64,000 bases of DNA from assembly GCF_900182595.1 (NCBI RefSeq), contig NZ_FXTN01000006.1, positions 124,001 through 188,000 on the forward strand, read 5' to 3'. Every line of letters starts with the position of its first letter. Within the stretch, counting starts at the first letter, position 1. The stretch comes from Pedobacter westerhofensis. GTDB lineage: Bacteria > Bacteroidota > Bacteroidia > Sphingobacteriales > Sphingobacteriaceae. Both the position numbers and the translations under genes were made by a program. Positions 24,879 to 34,700 of the stretch are shown here, piece after piece. The notes below the pieces were generated by a model. It searched no databases. It worked only from the letters and a program-made list of their open reading frames with translations, and was not told the origin of the DNA.

Positions 24879-25736
24879 TTAATCTTTCGCAATGATTTCA
24901 AGGAGGGATGTCAGTTCGGTTGGTTTTGAAATGAACGGACTGTGGCCCGTATTAATAGTGAATGTCTTTGTGATACCTGCATCTGCTGCCATTTGCTTTT
25001 GAAAAGGATAGCTGATGGCATTGTCTTCTGTGGTAAACACATAGTATTTTTTTCCAGCAGCAGTGTAGTTTTCGGTCGTGTAGTTTAGCGGTGTAGCAAG
25101 CGGAATAACAGGTTCGGCTCTGTAACGGTCCAGAACAAATTGCTTTTGTTTGTCAGTGCCGTCCTGAATAAACACTTTTAGGAAGTTGATGTCTGGATTA
25201 GCAACCCCGGCTAATGTTTGATCTGCATTAAACTCCAATACCGGTCCTAAAAGCGAAGCTCTATCCAGACCTGCGTAGTCCAAAACGCTTTTTCCTGTTT
25301 GAGGGATAAATCCAGCCACATAAACCAGCTTAGCAATTTTAGCAGGCACTTGAGTAGCCGCTTGTGTAATAACAGCACCTCCTAAACTATGTCCTATTAA
25401 GATCACTGGTTCATTAAATGAATCAATGGCAGCTTTTACCTGATCTACGTATCCAGAAAAACTTAGTTCACTAACAGGAGTATTATCATTCCCGTGTCCT
25501 TTCAGATTGACTGCTATAACCTGATAGCCTTGAGCGGTTAAATTGGTTTTTACTTCTTCCCATGCGTAAGATGCCTGCCAGGCTCCGTGTACCAATACAA
25601 CCGGTGCCTTTCCATCTTCCATATTTGCATCATCATCTTTGGAGCAGGATGGAAAAATGATTACACTCATTAAGATTAGGCCTATCATTGAGAATAGCCC
25701 GATTACATTTCTTGTCTTGTTTTTAACTGTATTCAT
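24879..25736 (-). CDS. Alpha/beta hydrolase, predicted lipoprotein
   Basis: A 285-residue protein. The N-terminus has a hydrophobic signal (VIGLFSMIGLILMSVIIFPSC) ending in a lipobox Cys, followed by acidic residues (SKDDDANMED), so it is probably exported and lipid-anchored. VVLVHGAWQASYAWEE forms the oxyanion region, GHSLGG the nucleophile elbow (Ser), and the final NTGHSPF supplies the catalytic His; the acid is probably the Asp in FTTEDNA. It resembles EstC-like esterases of about 230 residues. Substrate unknown. It heads the hydrolase-Prx-Crp operon. Confidence 0.88.
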   Translation of the reverse strand: MNTVKNKTRNVIGLFSMIGLILMSVIIFPSCSKDDDANMEDGKAPVVLVHGAWQASYAWEEVKTNLTAQGYQVIAVNLKGHGNDNTPVSELSFSGYVDQVKAAIDSFNEPVILIGHSLGGAVITQAATQVPAKIAKLVYVAGFIPQTGKSVLDYAGLDRASLLGPVLEFNADQTLAGVANPDINFLKVFIQDGTDKQKQFVLDRYRAEPVIPLATPLNYTTENYTAAGKKYYVFTTEDNAISYPFQKQMAADAGITKTFTINTGHSPFISKPTELTSLLEIIAKD

Positions 25737-25925
25737 TATTTATGTTTTTTAATAAAGATCAAAATTCAGGATAAGTCAGCAGACAGTTTTTCACTTAAGT
25801 TAACTTTATAAAAATTTTATGATTGATTTGCATCAATCCTCCATATTGTTGTAAAAGTTGATAGAAGCAAGAGCCTTTGCCTACTTGCTATTCTATACAT
25901 AATGGGGTCGGATAAGTCATTCTCA

Positions 25926-26837
25926 TTAGTTCAGAAAGCTTTTTTTATAGTCAGAAGGAGACAATGACGTTTTACTTTTAAACAGCTTATTGAATGACTG
26001 AGGATGTTCAAAACCTAACTGATAGGCAATTTCGGCAGTAGTTAATTCATCTTTTGCAAGATATTCTTTAGCTTTTTCGATCACTTTTTCATGGATGAAC
26101 TGTTGTGTATTCAAACCAATTAGATTTCTCAACAGATCGCTTAGGTAACGGGGTGTGATATTCAGGTTTTCTGCAACCGCATTAACAGAAGGCAATCCTT
26201 TTATTAACGACTTTTCTTCATTAAAATAAACCTCCAGATGCTGTTCCAGTTTTGCAAGAAGATCATTGTTCACTGCCTTTCGAGTTAGGAACTGACGGTC
26301 ATAAAATCGATTGGCATAATTGAGCAGCAACTCAATTTGTGAAATGATTACATCCTGACTGAATTTATCAATACGCTCGTTCAGTTCATCCTGGATGAAC
26401 CTATAGATGCTTAGAATTGTTGTTTTTTCTTTCTCTGACAGATATAACGCCTCGGCAGCAGAATAACTGAAATAGCCATATTGTTTGATAATCGAATTTA
26501 GTGAATAGGACCGAAGAAAATCCGGATGAATATGAAGTGTCATACCGCTATAATCAGCTTCCTCATCCTGCATTTTCAACAGCTGCCCGGGAGCTATGAA
26601 AGACATGCCGCCTTCTTCAAAATCGTAGAATCCCTGACCATATTTGAGCTTGCCGGAAAAACTTGTTTTGAACGAGATTTTATAAAAGTTTAGGATTATT
26701 CCCTGTTCAAAATCTTTGGGATCAAAATGCGCTTCTCCGTAATTCATTATACTGATCAGCGGATGTGATGGAGCTGGCTGCCCCATAGCTTTATGCAACT
26801 GGGATAAGGAATTGAATATAACTGGCTGTTTTTTCAT
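25926..26837 (-). CDS. AraC family transcriptional regulator (cassette copy 2)
   Basis: A 303-residue regulator starting MKKQPVIFNSLSQLHKAMGQ, nearly identical at that end to 3631-4542 and colinear throughout. The N-terminal cupin-like half is followed by two helix-turn-helix units ending AEIAYQLGFEHPQSFNKLFK. It lies 75 bp downstream of the SDR pair on the same strand, as in copy 1. It is a likely activator of the direct-repeat promoters found at five loci in the window, including that of its own cassette (28564-28625). Confidence 0.93.
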   Translation of the reverse strand: MKKQPVIFNSLSQLHKAMGQPAPSHPLISIMNYGEAHFDPKDFEQGIILNFYKISFKTSFSGKLKYGQGFYDFEEGGMSFIAPGQLLKMQDEEADYSGMTLHIHPDFLRSYSLNSIIKQYGYFSYSAAEALYLSEKEKTTILSIYRFIQDELNERIDKFSQDVIISQIELLLNYANRFYDRQFLTRKAVNNDLLAKLEQHLEVYFNEEKSLIKGLPSVNAVAENLNITPRYLSDLLRNLIGLNTQQFIHEKVIEKAKEYLAKDELTTAEIAYQLGFEHPQSFNKLFKSKTSLSPSDYKKSFLN

Positions 26838-26912
26838 TGTATGCGAATTTAATTAATCTATCAAAAGCAACCCTGCCAGAATTTAAATCAGATTATGGCA
26901 GGGATAGTTAAC

Positions 26913-27716
26913 CTAAAATAGAAACTGGGTACGTATTTTTTCGAATTGTCCTTCCGGTGTTAATTCAAGATGATCGGCGTATAAAGCAATAGCATTATTA
27001 CCGGCAACATATCTTAGCTGATCTTTTTTGTCCGTCGCCGCATTATAAATTATTTGAGCTACGTCTTCTGCTTTGGTGTAATTAGCAATCTGTTCGGCAC
27101 TGTAACCTTCACTAACTTTGGCTACAAGGTTTTGATAGGCTTCATGTATTGCTCCTTCCATGGATCTTCCAGCAAAATCAGTCTGCATACCACCGGGCGC
27201 TACTACTTTTACTTTGACTCCAAATTGGGCAAGCTCATAAGCAAGGCCTTCAGAAAGACCATCCACGGCAAACTTGGTTGCATTGTAAATTGAACATGTT
27301 GGGTATCCTATTAGCCCAAATGTAGAAGTAATATTGATGAACACTCCGTTTTTCTTTTTTCTAAAATATGGGATGAATGCTCTGGTAACATTGATTACAC
27401 CTAATAGATTGGTATCTATTTGCATTTGGATCTGTTCATCGCTGAAAGCTTCGAGTGGTCCGATTAAACCATAGCCTGCATTGTTCACCACTACATCTAT
27501 TGAATGCATGCTTAGGATTTCCGCCACCGTTCTTCTGATCTGTGCTGCGTCTGTTACATCCAGTGGCAGCACCGTTACATTTGGAAGTTCCGTTAATTCT
27601 TTTTCGTTTTCGGGTTTGCGCATGGTGGCAATTACATGCCAGCCAGAGGCCTGAAATAATTTAGCGGTTGCTTTTCCCAGTCCGGATGAGGCTCCGGTAA
27701 TAAAAATAGTTTTCAT
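26913..27716 (-). CDS. Classical SDR oxidoreductase (cassette copy 2, second SDR, intact)
   Basis: A 267-residue SDR: TGASSGLG at 7-14, NNAG at 78-81, Asn103, Ser131 (ITSTFG), Tyr144 and Lys148 (YNATK). It is complete, unlike its broken counterpart at 3084-3554. Its start overlaps the stop of the upstream SDR (27716-28528), implying translational coupling. It is about 45% similar to that partner by eye, so the pair could act in sequence or as a heteromer; that is speculation. Confidence 0.92.
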   Translation of the reverse strand: MKTIFITGASSGLGKATAKLFQASGWHVIATMRKPENEKELTELPNVTVLPLDVTDAAQIRRTVAEILSMHSIDVVVNNAGYGLIGPLEAFSDEQIQMQIDTNLLGVINVTRAFIPYFRKKKNGVFINITSTFGLIGYPTCSIYNATKFAVDGLSEGLAYELAQFGVKVKVVAPGGMQTDFAGRSMEGAIHEAYQNLVAKVSEGYSAEQIANYTKAEDVAQIIYNAATDKKDQLRYVAGNNAIALYADHLELTPEGQFEKIRTQFLF

Positions 27717-28528
27717 TAGAAATATAGTCTGCTAATTTGTTGAAATTGTTCCTGTTGTCCGAGTTTTTCGCGGTCACTTGCTATTTTCTGAGCATCCGGT
27801 CCTGCTATATAGCGTAATTGAGATTTGTTATCAGTTGCAGCTTCAAAAACCACTTTAGCCACATCTTCGGGTGATGAAAAGTGAACTTCAGTACTACCAT
27901 CTTCAAATCCGGCAATCATCTTGTTCCATAATGGTGAATAGGGTTCACTTTCAACGTATGCTAACGATCGCCCTGCATAATCAGTAGCCATTCCTCCGGG
28001 AGCAATGGTTTTTAAACGAATACCGAATTGATTTACTTCATAATTAACAGCTTCGCTCCAACCTTCCAACGCAAATTTGGTAGCACTATAAACAGAAGCC
28101 AATGGATTGGCCGCTATCCCCGCTGCAGATGTCGTAGTCAGCAGGATTCCTTTCTTTTGATGCTTTCTGAAATAGGTAATAAAAGGCTGTGCTACTCTGA
28201 GAACACCGATAAAGTTGGTTTCAATTTGCCGGCGGATATCCTCATCCGAATACGCTTCAAAGCCACCAACCATACCATATCCTGCGTTGTTGAACACTAC
28301 ATCCACATCAAATTGATTTAATACTTCATCAATTGTAGATCTTACCTGAGTTGCGTCGGTAACGTCTAAAGCATATAGAAATACATTATCAAGCTGACTT
28401 AATTCTTTCTCGGTGGCCGGGTTACGCATGGTGGCAATCACATTCCATCCATTTGTTTGAAATAGTTTAGCTGCTACTTTGCCTAACCCAGATGAAGCTC
28501 CGGTAATAAAAATTGTTTTCTTTTCCAT
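27716..28528 (-). CDS. Classical SDR oxidoreductase (cassette copy 2, first SDR)
   Basis: A 270-residue SDR almost colinear with 2275-3084: TGASSGLG at 9-16, NNAG at 80-83, Ser134 (TTTSAAG), Tyr147 and Lys151 (YSATK), with the shared C-terminal segment LRYIAGPDAQKIASDR. All catalytic residues are present. It is the first gene of the intact SDR-SDR-AraC cassette and is preceded by the direct-repeat promoter 28564-28625. The substrate is unknown. Confidence 0.92.
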   Translation of the reverse strand: MEKKTIFITGASSGLGKVAAKLFQTNGWNVIATMRNPATEKELSQLDNVFLYALDVTDATQVRSTIDEVLNQFDVDVVFNNAGYGMVGGFEAYSDEDIRRQIETNFIGVLRVAQPFITYFRKHQKKGILLTTTSAAGIAANPLASVYSATKFALEGWSEAVNYEVNQFGIRLKTIAPGGMATDYAGRSLAYVESEPYSPLWNKMIAGFEDGSTEVHFSSPEDVAKVVFEAATDNKSQLRYIAGPDAQKIASDREKLGQQEQFQQISRLYF

Positions 28529-28563
28529 TTTGTTAAGTTTTAATTCTTCTGTTTTCGCTTATA

Positions 28564-28625
28564 CAAATGTCTGGTTCAATTTTCCTGACTGATTAGCCGA
28601 AATGACGTATGTTGTAGCCATAATG
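28564..28625 (-). promoter_or_regulatory. AraC-type direct-repeat promoter (site 4 of 5)
   Basis: On the minus strand CATTATGGCTAC (28614-28625) and CATTTCGGCTAA (28593-28604) are 21 bp apart. Then follow 21 nt and GACATTTG (28564-28571), a -7 box lacking only the first T. The SDR ATG is 35 nt downstream. This is the counterpart of site 1 before the paralogous cassette. Confidence 0.7.
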
Positions 28626-28654
28626 GTATTATAACAGCAGTTTATAAATACATC

Positions 28655-29299
28655 TTACACAGCAACCAAGGATTTCGAATGAAGCTCAGGAATGAAGCGG
28701 AGCCAGGTAAAACAAATACGTTCTAAATGGTTGTAAGTCTCGCATACCCTGTTTGCAAAACCTATACGATCATCCGGTAACATCTCACTATCCAGCAGAT
28801 TATCTGTTATGATTAAATATTCATCGCCGTCAATAGAATTCTTCAATAGCCGATGGGCTTCAATAACCGATGTCCCGTATAATTTTGTGAACCTGCCTAC
28901 GTGGTACTCAGCAAGGGGCCCATAATGAGCGATCATTTTCAGGCTGAGCTTAAGTTCAATGCCTGTCTCACGCGACAATTTGGATAATTCAATGCTAAAT
29001 CGATGCTGCATGGTGCTAAATTGTGCCAGAACTTCTTCAGAAGATAACCTTTTGCCCAGCTTGTAGAAAAGAATAGCGTCGCCTTCGATCTCTGAAACTT
29101 TCAGCCCCAGAATGTTGCAGTCCAGTAATACCGTTAGCAATCTGGAGATTACATATTTGCCGGTGCCGATATCAGTGTCGTGTACAAATTTTGTAAATCC
29201 ACTGATATCCGGAATGAGCAGACTGCCTTGGTTTAAACTGGCAAAATTAGAAGTTTCACTTCCAATGCCTGGGAAGTTGTTGTATTGCTGATATTTCAT
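28655..29299 (-). CDS. DUF2652 (nucleotidyl-cyclase-like) protein
   Basis: A 214-residue protein. LLIPDISGFTKFVHDTDIGTGKYVISRLLTVLLDCN near residues 28-63 and KVSEIEGDAILFYKLG at about 67-82 mirror the two metal-binding strands of class III adenylate cyclases (D-x-x-G-F and G-D-x-x). It is shorter than a full cyclase domain and matches the DUF2652 pattern, with YGTSVIEAHRLLKN following. Catalytic activity is doubtful. Its promoter (29350-29411) is of the same direct-repeat class as that of the SDR cassette downstream. Confidence 0.75.
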   Translation of the reverse strand: MKYQQYNNFPGIGSETSNFASLNQGSLLIPDISGFTKFVHDTDIGTGKYVISRLLTVLLDCNILGLKVSEIEGDAILFYKLGKRLSSEEVLAQFSTMQHRFSIELSKLSRETGIELKLSLKMIAHYGPLAEYHVGRFTKLYGTSVIEAHRLLKNSIDGDEYLIITDNLLDSEMLPDDRIGFANRVCETYNHLERICFTWLRFIPELHSKSLVAV

Positions 29300-29349
29300 G
29301 AGGTGCGTATTAAGTAGTATTACTTTTTATTTCCTTTATAGGATTAATA

Positions 29350-29411
29350 CAAAGGTGTAATGAAGCGGCCTGCCGCATGTTGCCGAAATGCTGTTCCCTG
29401 TAGCCGAAATG
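29350..29411 (-). promoter_or_regulatory. AraC-type direct-repeat promoter (site 5 of 5)
   Basis: On the minus strand CATTTCGGCTAC (29400-29411) and CATTTCGGCAAC (29379-29390) differ at one base and are 21 bp apart, the best pair in the window. After 21 nt comes CACCTTTG (29350-29357), a -7 box lacking only the first T. The DUF2652 ATG lies 50 nt downstream. Confidence 0.7.
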
Positions 29412-29450
29412 GAGCATCAGTGATATAAATTAGGAAGATGTATGCCATAA

Positions 29451-29495
29451 TACCACCCTCGATTTGGCCATATTTCCTGGTGAATGAGGGTGGTA
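29451..29495 (-). terminator. Hairpin after the SDR at 29527 (probable terminator)
   Basis: TACCACCCTC (29451-29460) and GAGGGTGGTA (29486-29495) form a perfect 10-bp stem with a 25-nt loop, 30 nt after the SDR stop. The T-tract on the minus strand is poor (TTATGG), so termination may be weak. Confidence 0.5.
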
Positions 29496-29526
29496 AATTT
29501 ATTTTTACTCTTTAGCTTAAATGTTT

Positions 29527-30318
29527 TTATACGGGTCCGTATGCGCTTGCCTGCCCACCGTCAATTGCGATAATCTGCCCGTTTACGTATGAACAGTCTT
29601 CGCTTAAAAGAAACGCAACCACTTTCGCAACCTCTTCAGGCTGGCCCAGTCGTTTAGCGGGGTTCTTTTGTGAGGCTTCTATTTCCGCGGCTTTGGGATT
29701 ATCGGGGTTCATGATGAGAAAAGCCTCCTCTACCATTGGTGTGTAAATAAACCCGGGCGCAATGGCATTGGTAACAACCCCATCTTTGGCATATTCAATT
29801 GCAGCAACTTTTGTTAATCCTGCCACTGCATGTTTAGTGGCCACATAAGCGGTTCTGTCAACTGCACCTAGTAATCCGGCTACAGAAGATACGTTTACAA
29901 TCCTGCCATAACCCTGCTTCTGCATAACCGGAATCACATAACGTAATCCGTAATGTATTCCCAGCAAATTGATGTCAATTACCTTTTTAAACAGCTCAGT
30001 ATCGTAATCAATTAATTTTGTCTGCCCACCTTCAATCCCTGCATTGTTGTAAAATCCATCGATCCGGCCGAAAGCGTTAATTGTTTCCCCGACATAGTTT
30101 TTTACCGCTGCTTCATCTGAAACATCAGCAATAATAGTGATCAGTTCTATCTCAGGAAACGATTCAACAATCGCAGCTTTTGCTTCCTGCAAGGCAGCTT
30201 CGTTAAGGTCTACTAGTGCAAGGTGAGCTCCTTGTGATGCAGCTTCCTTCGCAGCCGCTAGTCCAAGTCCCATTGCTGCCCCTGTGATCACAATTGTTTT
30301 TTCTTTAAGTGTACTCAT
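29527..30318 (-). CDS. Classical SDR oxidoreductase at the end of the RND operon
   Basis: A 263-residue SDR with TGAAMGLG at 12-19, an Asp after the second strand (ALVDLNE) that favours NAD(H), NNAG, Ser in VSSVAG, and YVATK. The end NGQIIAIDGGQASAYGPV is typical of glucose-1-dehydrogenase-like or 3-oxoacyl-ACP-reductase-like SDRs. It lies 30 bp after the outer-membrane channel gene on the same strand and is probably the last gene of the TetR-adaptor-RND-OMF operon. Confidence 0.92.
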   Translation of the reverse strand: MSTLKEKTIVITGAAMGLGLAAAKEAASQGAHLALVDLNEAALQEAKAAIVESFPEIELITIIADVSDEAAVKNYVGETINAFGRIDGFYNNAGIEGGQTKLIDYDTELFKKVIDINLLGIHYGLRYVIPVMQKQGYGRIVNVSSVAGLLGAVDRTAYVATKHAVAGLTKVAAIEYAKDGVVTNAIAPGFIYTPMVEEAFLIMNPDNPKAAEIEASQKNPAKRLGQPEEVAKVVAFLLSEDCSYVNGQIIAIDGGQASAYGPV

Positions 30319-30348
30319 GGTAATTTTTGTTAGTTAATCTTCTTATAA

Positions 30349-31776
30349 TTATTTCCAGCCGCCACCAACTGATCTGTACAATTCAACTGACGCGTCCAGC
30401 TGCGCGCGTTTTAGTTCTGCTGATTGCAGCTGACTTTGCAATACATTCGATTGTGCGGTAATCACTTCAAGGTAATTGGCCATTCCATTCCTGAAAAGGA
30501 GCCCTGCGTTTGTTGTGGCTTGTTTTAGCGTCTCTGTTCGCTGATCAGCGACAGACCGCTGTTGTGCTAATTTATCAATCCTAACCAATGCATCTGACAC
30601 TTCTCCAACGGCGGTCAGAACCTGCTGACGGAACAAGATCACCGATTTTTTCCGCTCGATTACAGCGAGTTCATATTGAGTTCTTAATCGCCGTTTTTGA
30701 AACAATGGCTGAGTAAGATTACCTATGGAATTTCCGAACAGTGATGCAGGGAGCGTGAACCAGTTGCTTGCACGGAAGGAATTAACGCCTCCCTGGGCAG
30801 TAATAGTCAGTGCAGGGTACATATTGGCCTTATTTAAACCAACCTGTGCATTCGCTCTGTCAATTTCCAGCTCCGCACTTTTAACATCAGGACGCATATT
30901 CAACAGTGCAGCAGGAATTCCTGCACTGATGTGTTTCAAGGGGAAAAACTGATCCAGTGAAGCCGCACGCTGAACCGGTCCTGGTACTTTACCCACTAGG
31001 AGACTGACGGCATTTTCCTGTACGATGATATCCTGTTCAAAGCGGGGTAATAACTGCGCAGCAGCTAATTGCTGCGCCTGTGCTTGCTGGACAGCTAAAG
31101 AGGTTACCTGTCCGGCATCATACTGTAACTGTATAATCCGTAGCGTACTGTCATTAAGGGCAACGTTTTCCCTGGCAATTCTAACCTGAGCATCTAGCAT
31201 CAGCAAATTATAATAACCCCGCGATATATCCGAAACAAGCTGTGTCTGGATGGCTTTTCTTGCTTCGGTTGTTTGGAGAAAAACCGCCAGCGCATCCGAT
31301 TTTTGATTCCGGACTTTACCCCAGATATCAGCTTCCCAGGAGAGGGTAGCAGCAGCTGTATAATCTTCTATATGCTTATTATCTAAAAACTGACTTAGCG
31401 TCAGGCCATTTAGACTATTGTCTGAAGGGCGGCTGGTTGTGCCCGTTACTGCCAGGTTAATGGTGGGCAACTGGCCGACCCTTGCCTGCTTCAATAACTT
31501 TTGAGCGGCATCGATGTTTCGGATCGCAATCTGGAGATCATTATTTCTTATTAGCGCGGTATCAATCAGCACTTTAAGATAACTTTCCTGCAAAAATTCT
31601 CCTAAGGGTAACGATGCAACTGAAGTCGTATCGCTTGATTGGGAACCGCGATAACTTGCAGGAAGTATATCCGATGGCTTGGGAATATCCCGGGAGACCT
31701 TACAGGAACTCACCGCAATCAGAATGCCGGTCAATAAATAGGTAGTTGGCTGTTTTATAAATGCGTTTGTTTTCAT
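30349..31776 (-). CDS. TolC/NodT-type outer-membrane efflux lipoprotein
   Basis: A 475-residue outer-membrane factor of the NodT/OprM type. The signal ends in a lipobox (LLTGILIAVSSCKVSRD), so the N-terminal Cys is probably lipidated. Two repeats of long helices follow (AVFLQTTEARKAIQTQLVSD and LFRQQVLTAVGEVSDALVRI), with the conserved NMRPDVKSAELEIDRANAQVG of this family and the barrel region NMYPALTITAQGG. It should work with the pump genes directly upstream (gap 4 bp). Confidence 0.93.
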   Translation of the reverse strand: MKTNAFIKQPTTYLLTGILIAVSSCKVSRDIPKPSDILPASYRGSQSSDTTSVASLPLGEFLQESYLKVLIDTALIRNNDLQIAIRNIDAAQKLLKQARVGQLPTINLAVTGTTSRPSDNSLNGLTLSQFLDNKHIEDYTAAATLSWEADIWGKVRNQKSDALAVFLQTTEARKAIQTQLVSDISRGYYNLLMLDAQVRIARENVALNDSTLRIIQLQYDAGQVTSLAVQQAQAQQLAAAQLLPRFEQDIIVQENAVSLLVGKVPGPVQRAASLDQFFPLKHISAGIPAALLNMRPDVKSAELEIDRANAQVGLNKANMYPALTITAQGGVNSFRASNWFTLPASLFGNSIGNLTQPLFQKRRLRTQYELAVIERKKSVILFRQQVLTAVGEVSDALVRIDKLAQQRSVADQRTETLKQATTNAGLLFRNGMANYLEVITAQSNVLQSQLQSAELKRAQLDASVELYRSVGGGWK

Positions 31777-31780
31777 TTTA

Positions 31781-34700
31781 CTAATGATTGGTCTGGTGCT
31801 TTAAATGTACTTCAGGTGCTGGCAGGGCATATAATGCCTCTTCATCAGGATCCAGGTCCGTAGGGATCCCAGTGAACCGTTCCTGCAATCCCTGGAAAAT
31901 CACGAACAACACCGGAATAATTAAAAGGCCAAGCAGAACGCCTGCAGCCATGCCGCCGGCAGCGCCGATACTGATCGAGTGGTTACCCTGAGCCGATGGT
32001 CCGGATGCAAACATCATCGGAATCAAACCGGCAACAAACGCTGCCGAGGTCATAATAATTGGTCTGATCCTTGCCTTAGCAGCGTCAATTGCAGCATCAA
32101 GAATGCTTTCTCCGTTCTTTCGCCGCTGTAAAGCAAACTCTACAATCAAAATTGCGTTTTTAGCGAGCAGGCCAATCAGCATGATCAGCGCTACCTGCAC
32201 ATAAATATTGTTTTCGATGCCCACAAGCCCGATGGTGGCAAAAACACCGAAAATACCGGTGGGGATAGAAAGCATCACCGCAAATGGCAAGATATAACTC
32301 TCGTATTGGGCCGAGAGCAGGAAGTAAACGAACACCAGACACAGGACAAAGATAATGGTAGACTGTCCGCCGGAAGCGATTTCCTCCTTAGTGATACCAC
32401 TAAACGCATAGCTGTATCCGGTTGGAAGTTTGCTTGCGGCGACCTCTTTTACGGCATTAATCGCATCACCGGTGCTAAAGCCGGGTTTTGGCATGGCATT
32501 GATCTTCATCGAATTGAACAGGTTATACCTGGAAGCCGTTTCTGTACCGTAAACCCTTTTAAGTTTAACCAGGGTACTTATCGGAACACTTTCACCGGTA
32601 TTGTTCTTGACGTATACGCCATTTATGGCTGATTGATCCGTTCTGTCAGCTTTATCAGCCTGTACCATTACTCTGTAATACCGCCCGAAGCGATTAAAGT
32701 CGGATGCCTGAGTAGAGCCGAAGTAGGTCTGCATAGTTTGGAGTATATCCTTGGTACTTACGCCAAGCTGATCTGCTTTAACATCATCAACTTCTAGCTC
32801 TAATTGCGGATAGTCAGCGCGGAAGGTAGTAAAAGCAAGAGCGATCTCTGGCCGTTTCATCAATTCAGTGATAAACTGGTTACCAACTGTACCAAATTTT
32901 GCCAACTGACCACTGCCGGTTTTATCCTGCAAAACAAAATCAAGTCCATCAATATTGCTGAACCCAGGTACAGTCGGAAAAGTAAATACAAAGCAATCTG
33001 CTGTTTTGATGGCTGCAAGCTTACTTTGGATAATGCCCACAATCTCATTAATATCCTTTACTGGTCCACGATCTTTTCGAGGCTTAAGTAGCACGAAGGT
33101 AATATTGGCAGAAGGGCTGCCGGTGAAGGTCAGTAAATCAAAACCACTGGTCGTACTGAGCACCCGCAGGTAGGGTTCATGGAGCAGGATCTTTTCGATC
33201 TCTTTAGCGACCTTCACATTTCTATCAAGCGATGCGCCTGGCGGAAGTGATACAGACACTGCGATAAAGCCCTGATCTTCTGAAGGGATAAAACCGGTTT
33301 TGGTGCGGTTCATCAGCACACCTGTAGCTAAAATCAATATGGCCAGCCCTGCCAGGCTTATCCATTTATGGCCTATAAGGAACCGCAAACTATTACTATA
33401 GCGGTTAGTCATCTTGTCAAAGCTGGTATTAAACCCCTTAAAGAATCTTCCGGCAAAGCCTTTGCGGTGTGAGCCTTCCTCTTCCATGTGGACATTCTTG
33501 AGAAATAATGCAGCCAAGGCAGGACTTAGGGTAAGCGCGTTTACAGCTGAAATCACGATAGCGATGGCCATGGTAAAAGCGAATTGCCGGTAAAAGACGC
33601 CAGTGGATCCCTTTAAAAATCCCACCGGCAGGAACACCGCTGCCATGATAAGCGTAATGGCTATGATCGCGCCTGAAATTTCATGCATGGCTTTGATAGT
33701 AGCTTGCTTTGCAGGAAGGTGGTCATGTTCCATTTTTGAATGAACCGCCTCGACGACGACAATCGCATCATCAACTACAATTCCTATAGCCAGCACGAGT
33801 GCAAAAAGCGTCAGCAAGTTAACCGTGAAACCAAATAAATTCATGAAAAAGAAGGTACCAAGTATTGCCACCGGTACTGCAATTGCTGGTATCAGGGTAG
33901 AGCGGAAATCCTGAAGGAATAAGTAAACAACAATAAATACCAGAATAAATGCTTCAATCAGTGTATGTTTTACCTGGGTAATAGATTCATCAAGTGCATC
34001 TTTCGTGTTGTAAAGAACGATGTATTTAATTCCTTTTGGGAAATCTTTTGCTGCCTTGTCCATAACCTCCAGAATTTTTATTTGAATTTCATTGGAGTTT
34101 GAACCGGACAACTGGAAAATGCCAATCATAAATCCGGTCTTACCATTAATGGATGTACTGCTTCCATAGGTATAGGAGCCGAATTCAATCCGTGCTACAT
34201 CTCTAAGGCGAAGCACTGAACCATCTGCATTTGCTCTGATCACTATATTTTCGTAATCTTCAGGCTTATTTAATTTCCCTTTATATTTGATGATATATTC
34301 GAATGCTTCTGAACTGCTTTCTCCGAGTCGTCCTGGTGCTGCCTCTAAATTTTTATCCTGAATGACAGCCGTAATCTCTTTAGGTGTTACGTTATAGCTG
34401 GCCATTTGCTGAGGCTTTAGCCAAACCCGCATAGAATAATCTTTATTACCTCCAAGCATAGAAACAGCACCTACGCCTTCAATCCGTTTAATTTCGGGAA
34501 TGATGTTAATCTGCGCGTAATTGACCAGGAAGGTGTAATCATACTTACTGGTATCGTCTGTGATCAGATCGATTGACATTATATTACTATTCTGCTGCTT
34601 TGTGGTGGTAATACCTTGCTGGATAACCTCGGGGGGTAACTGGCTTTGCGCCTGTGATACCCGGTTTTGTACGTTGACTGCGGCCTGGTCGGCATCAGTA

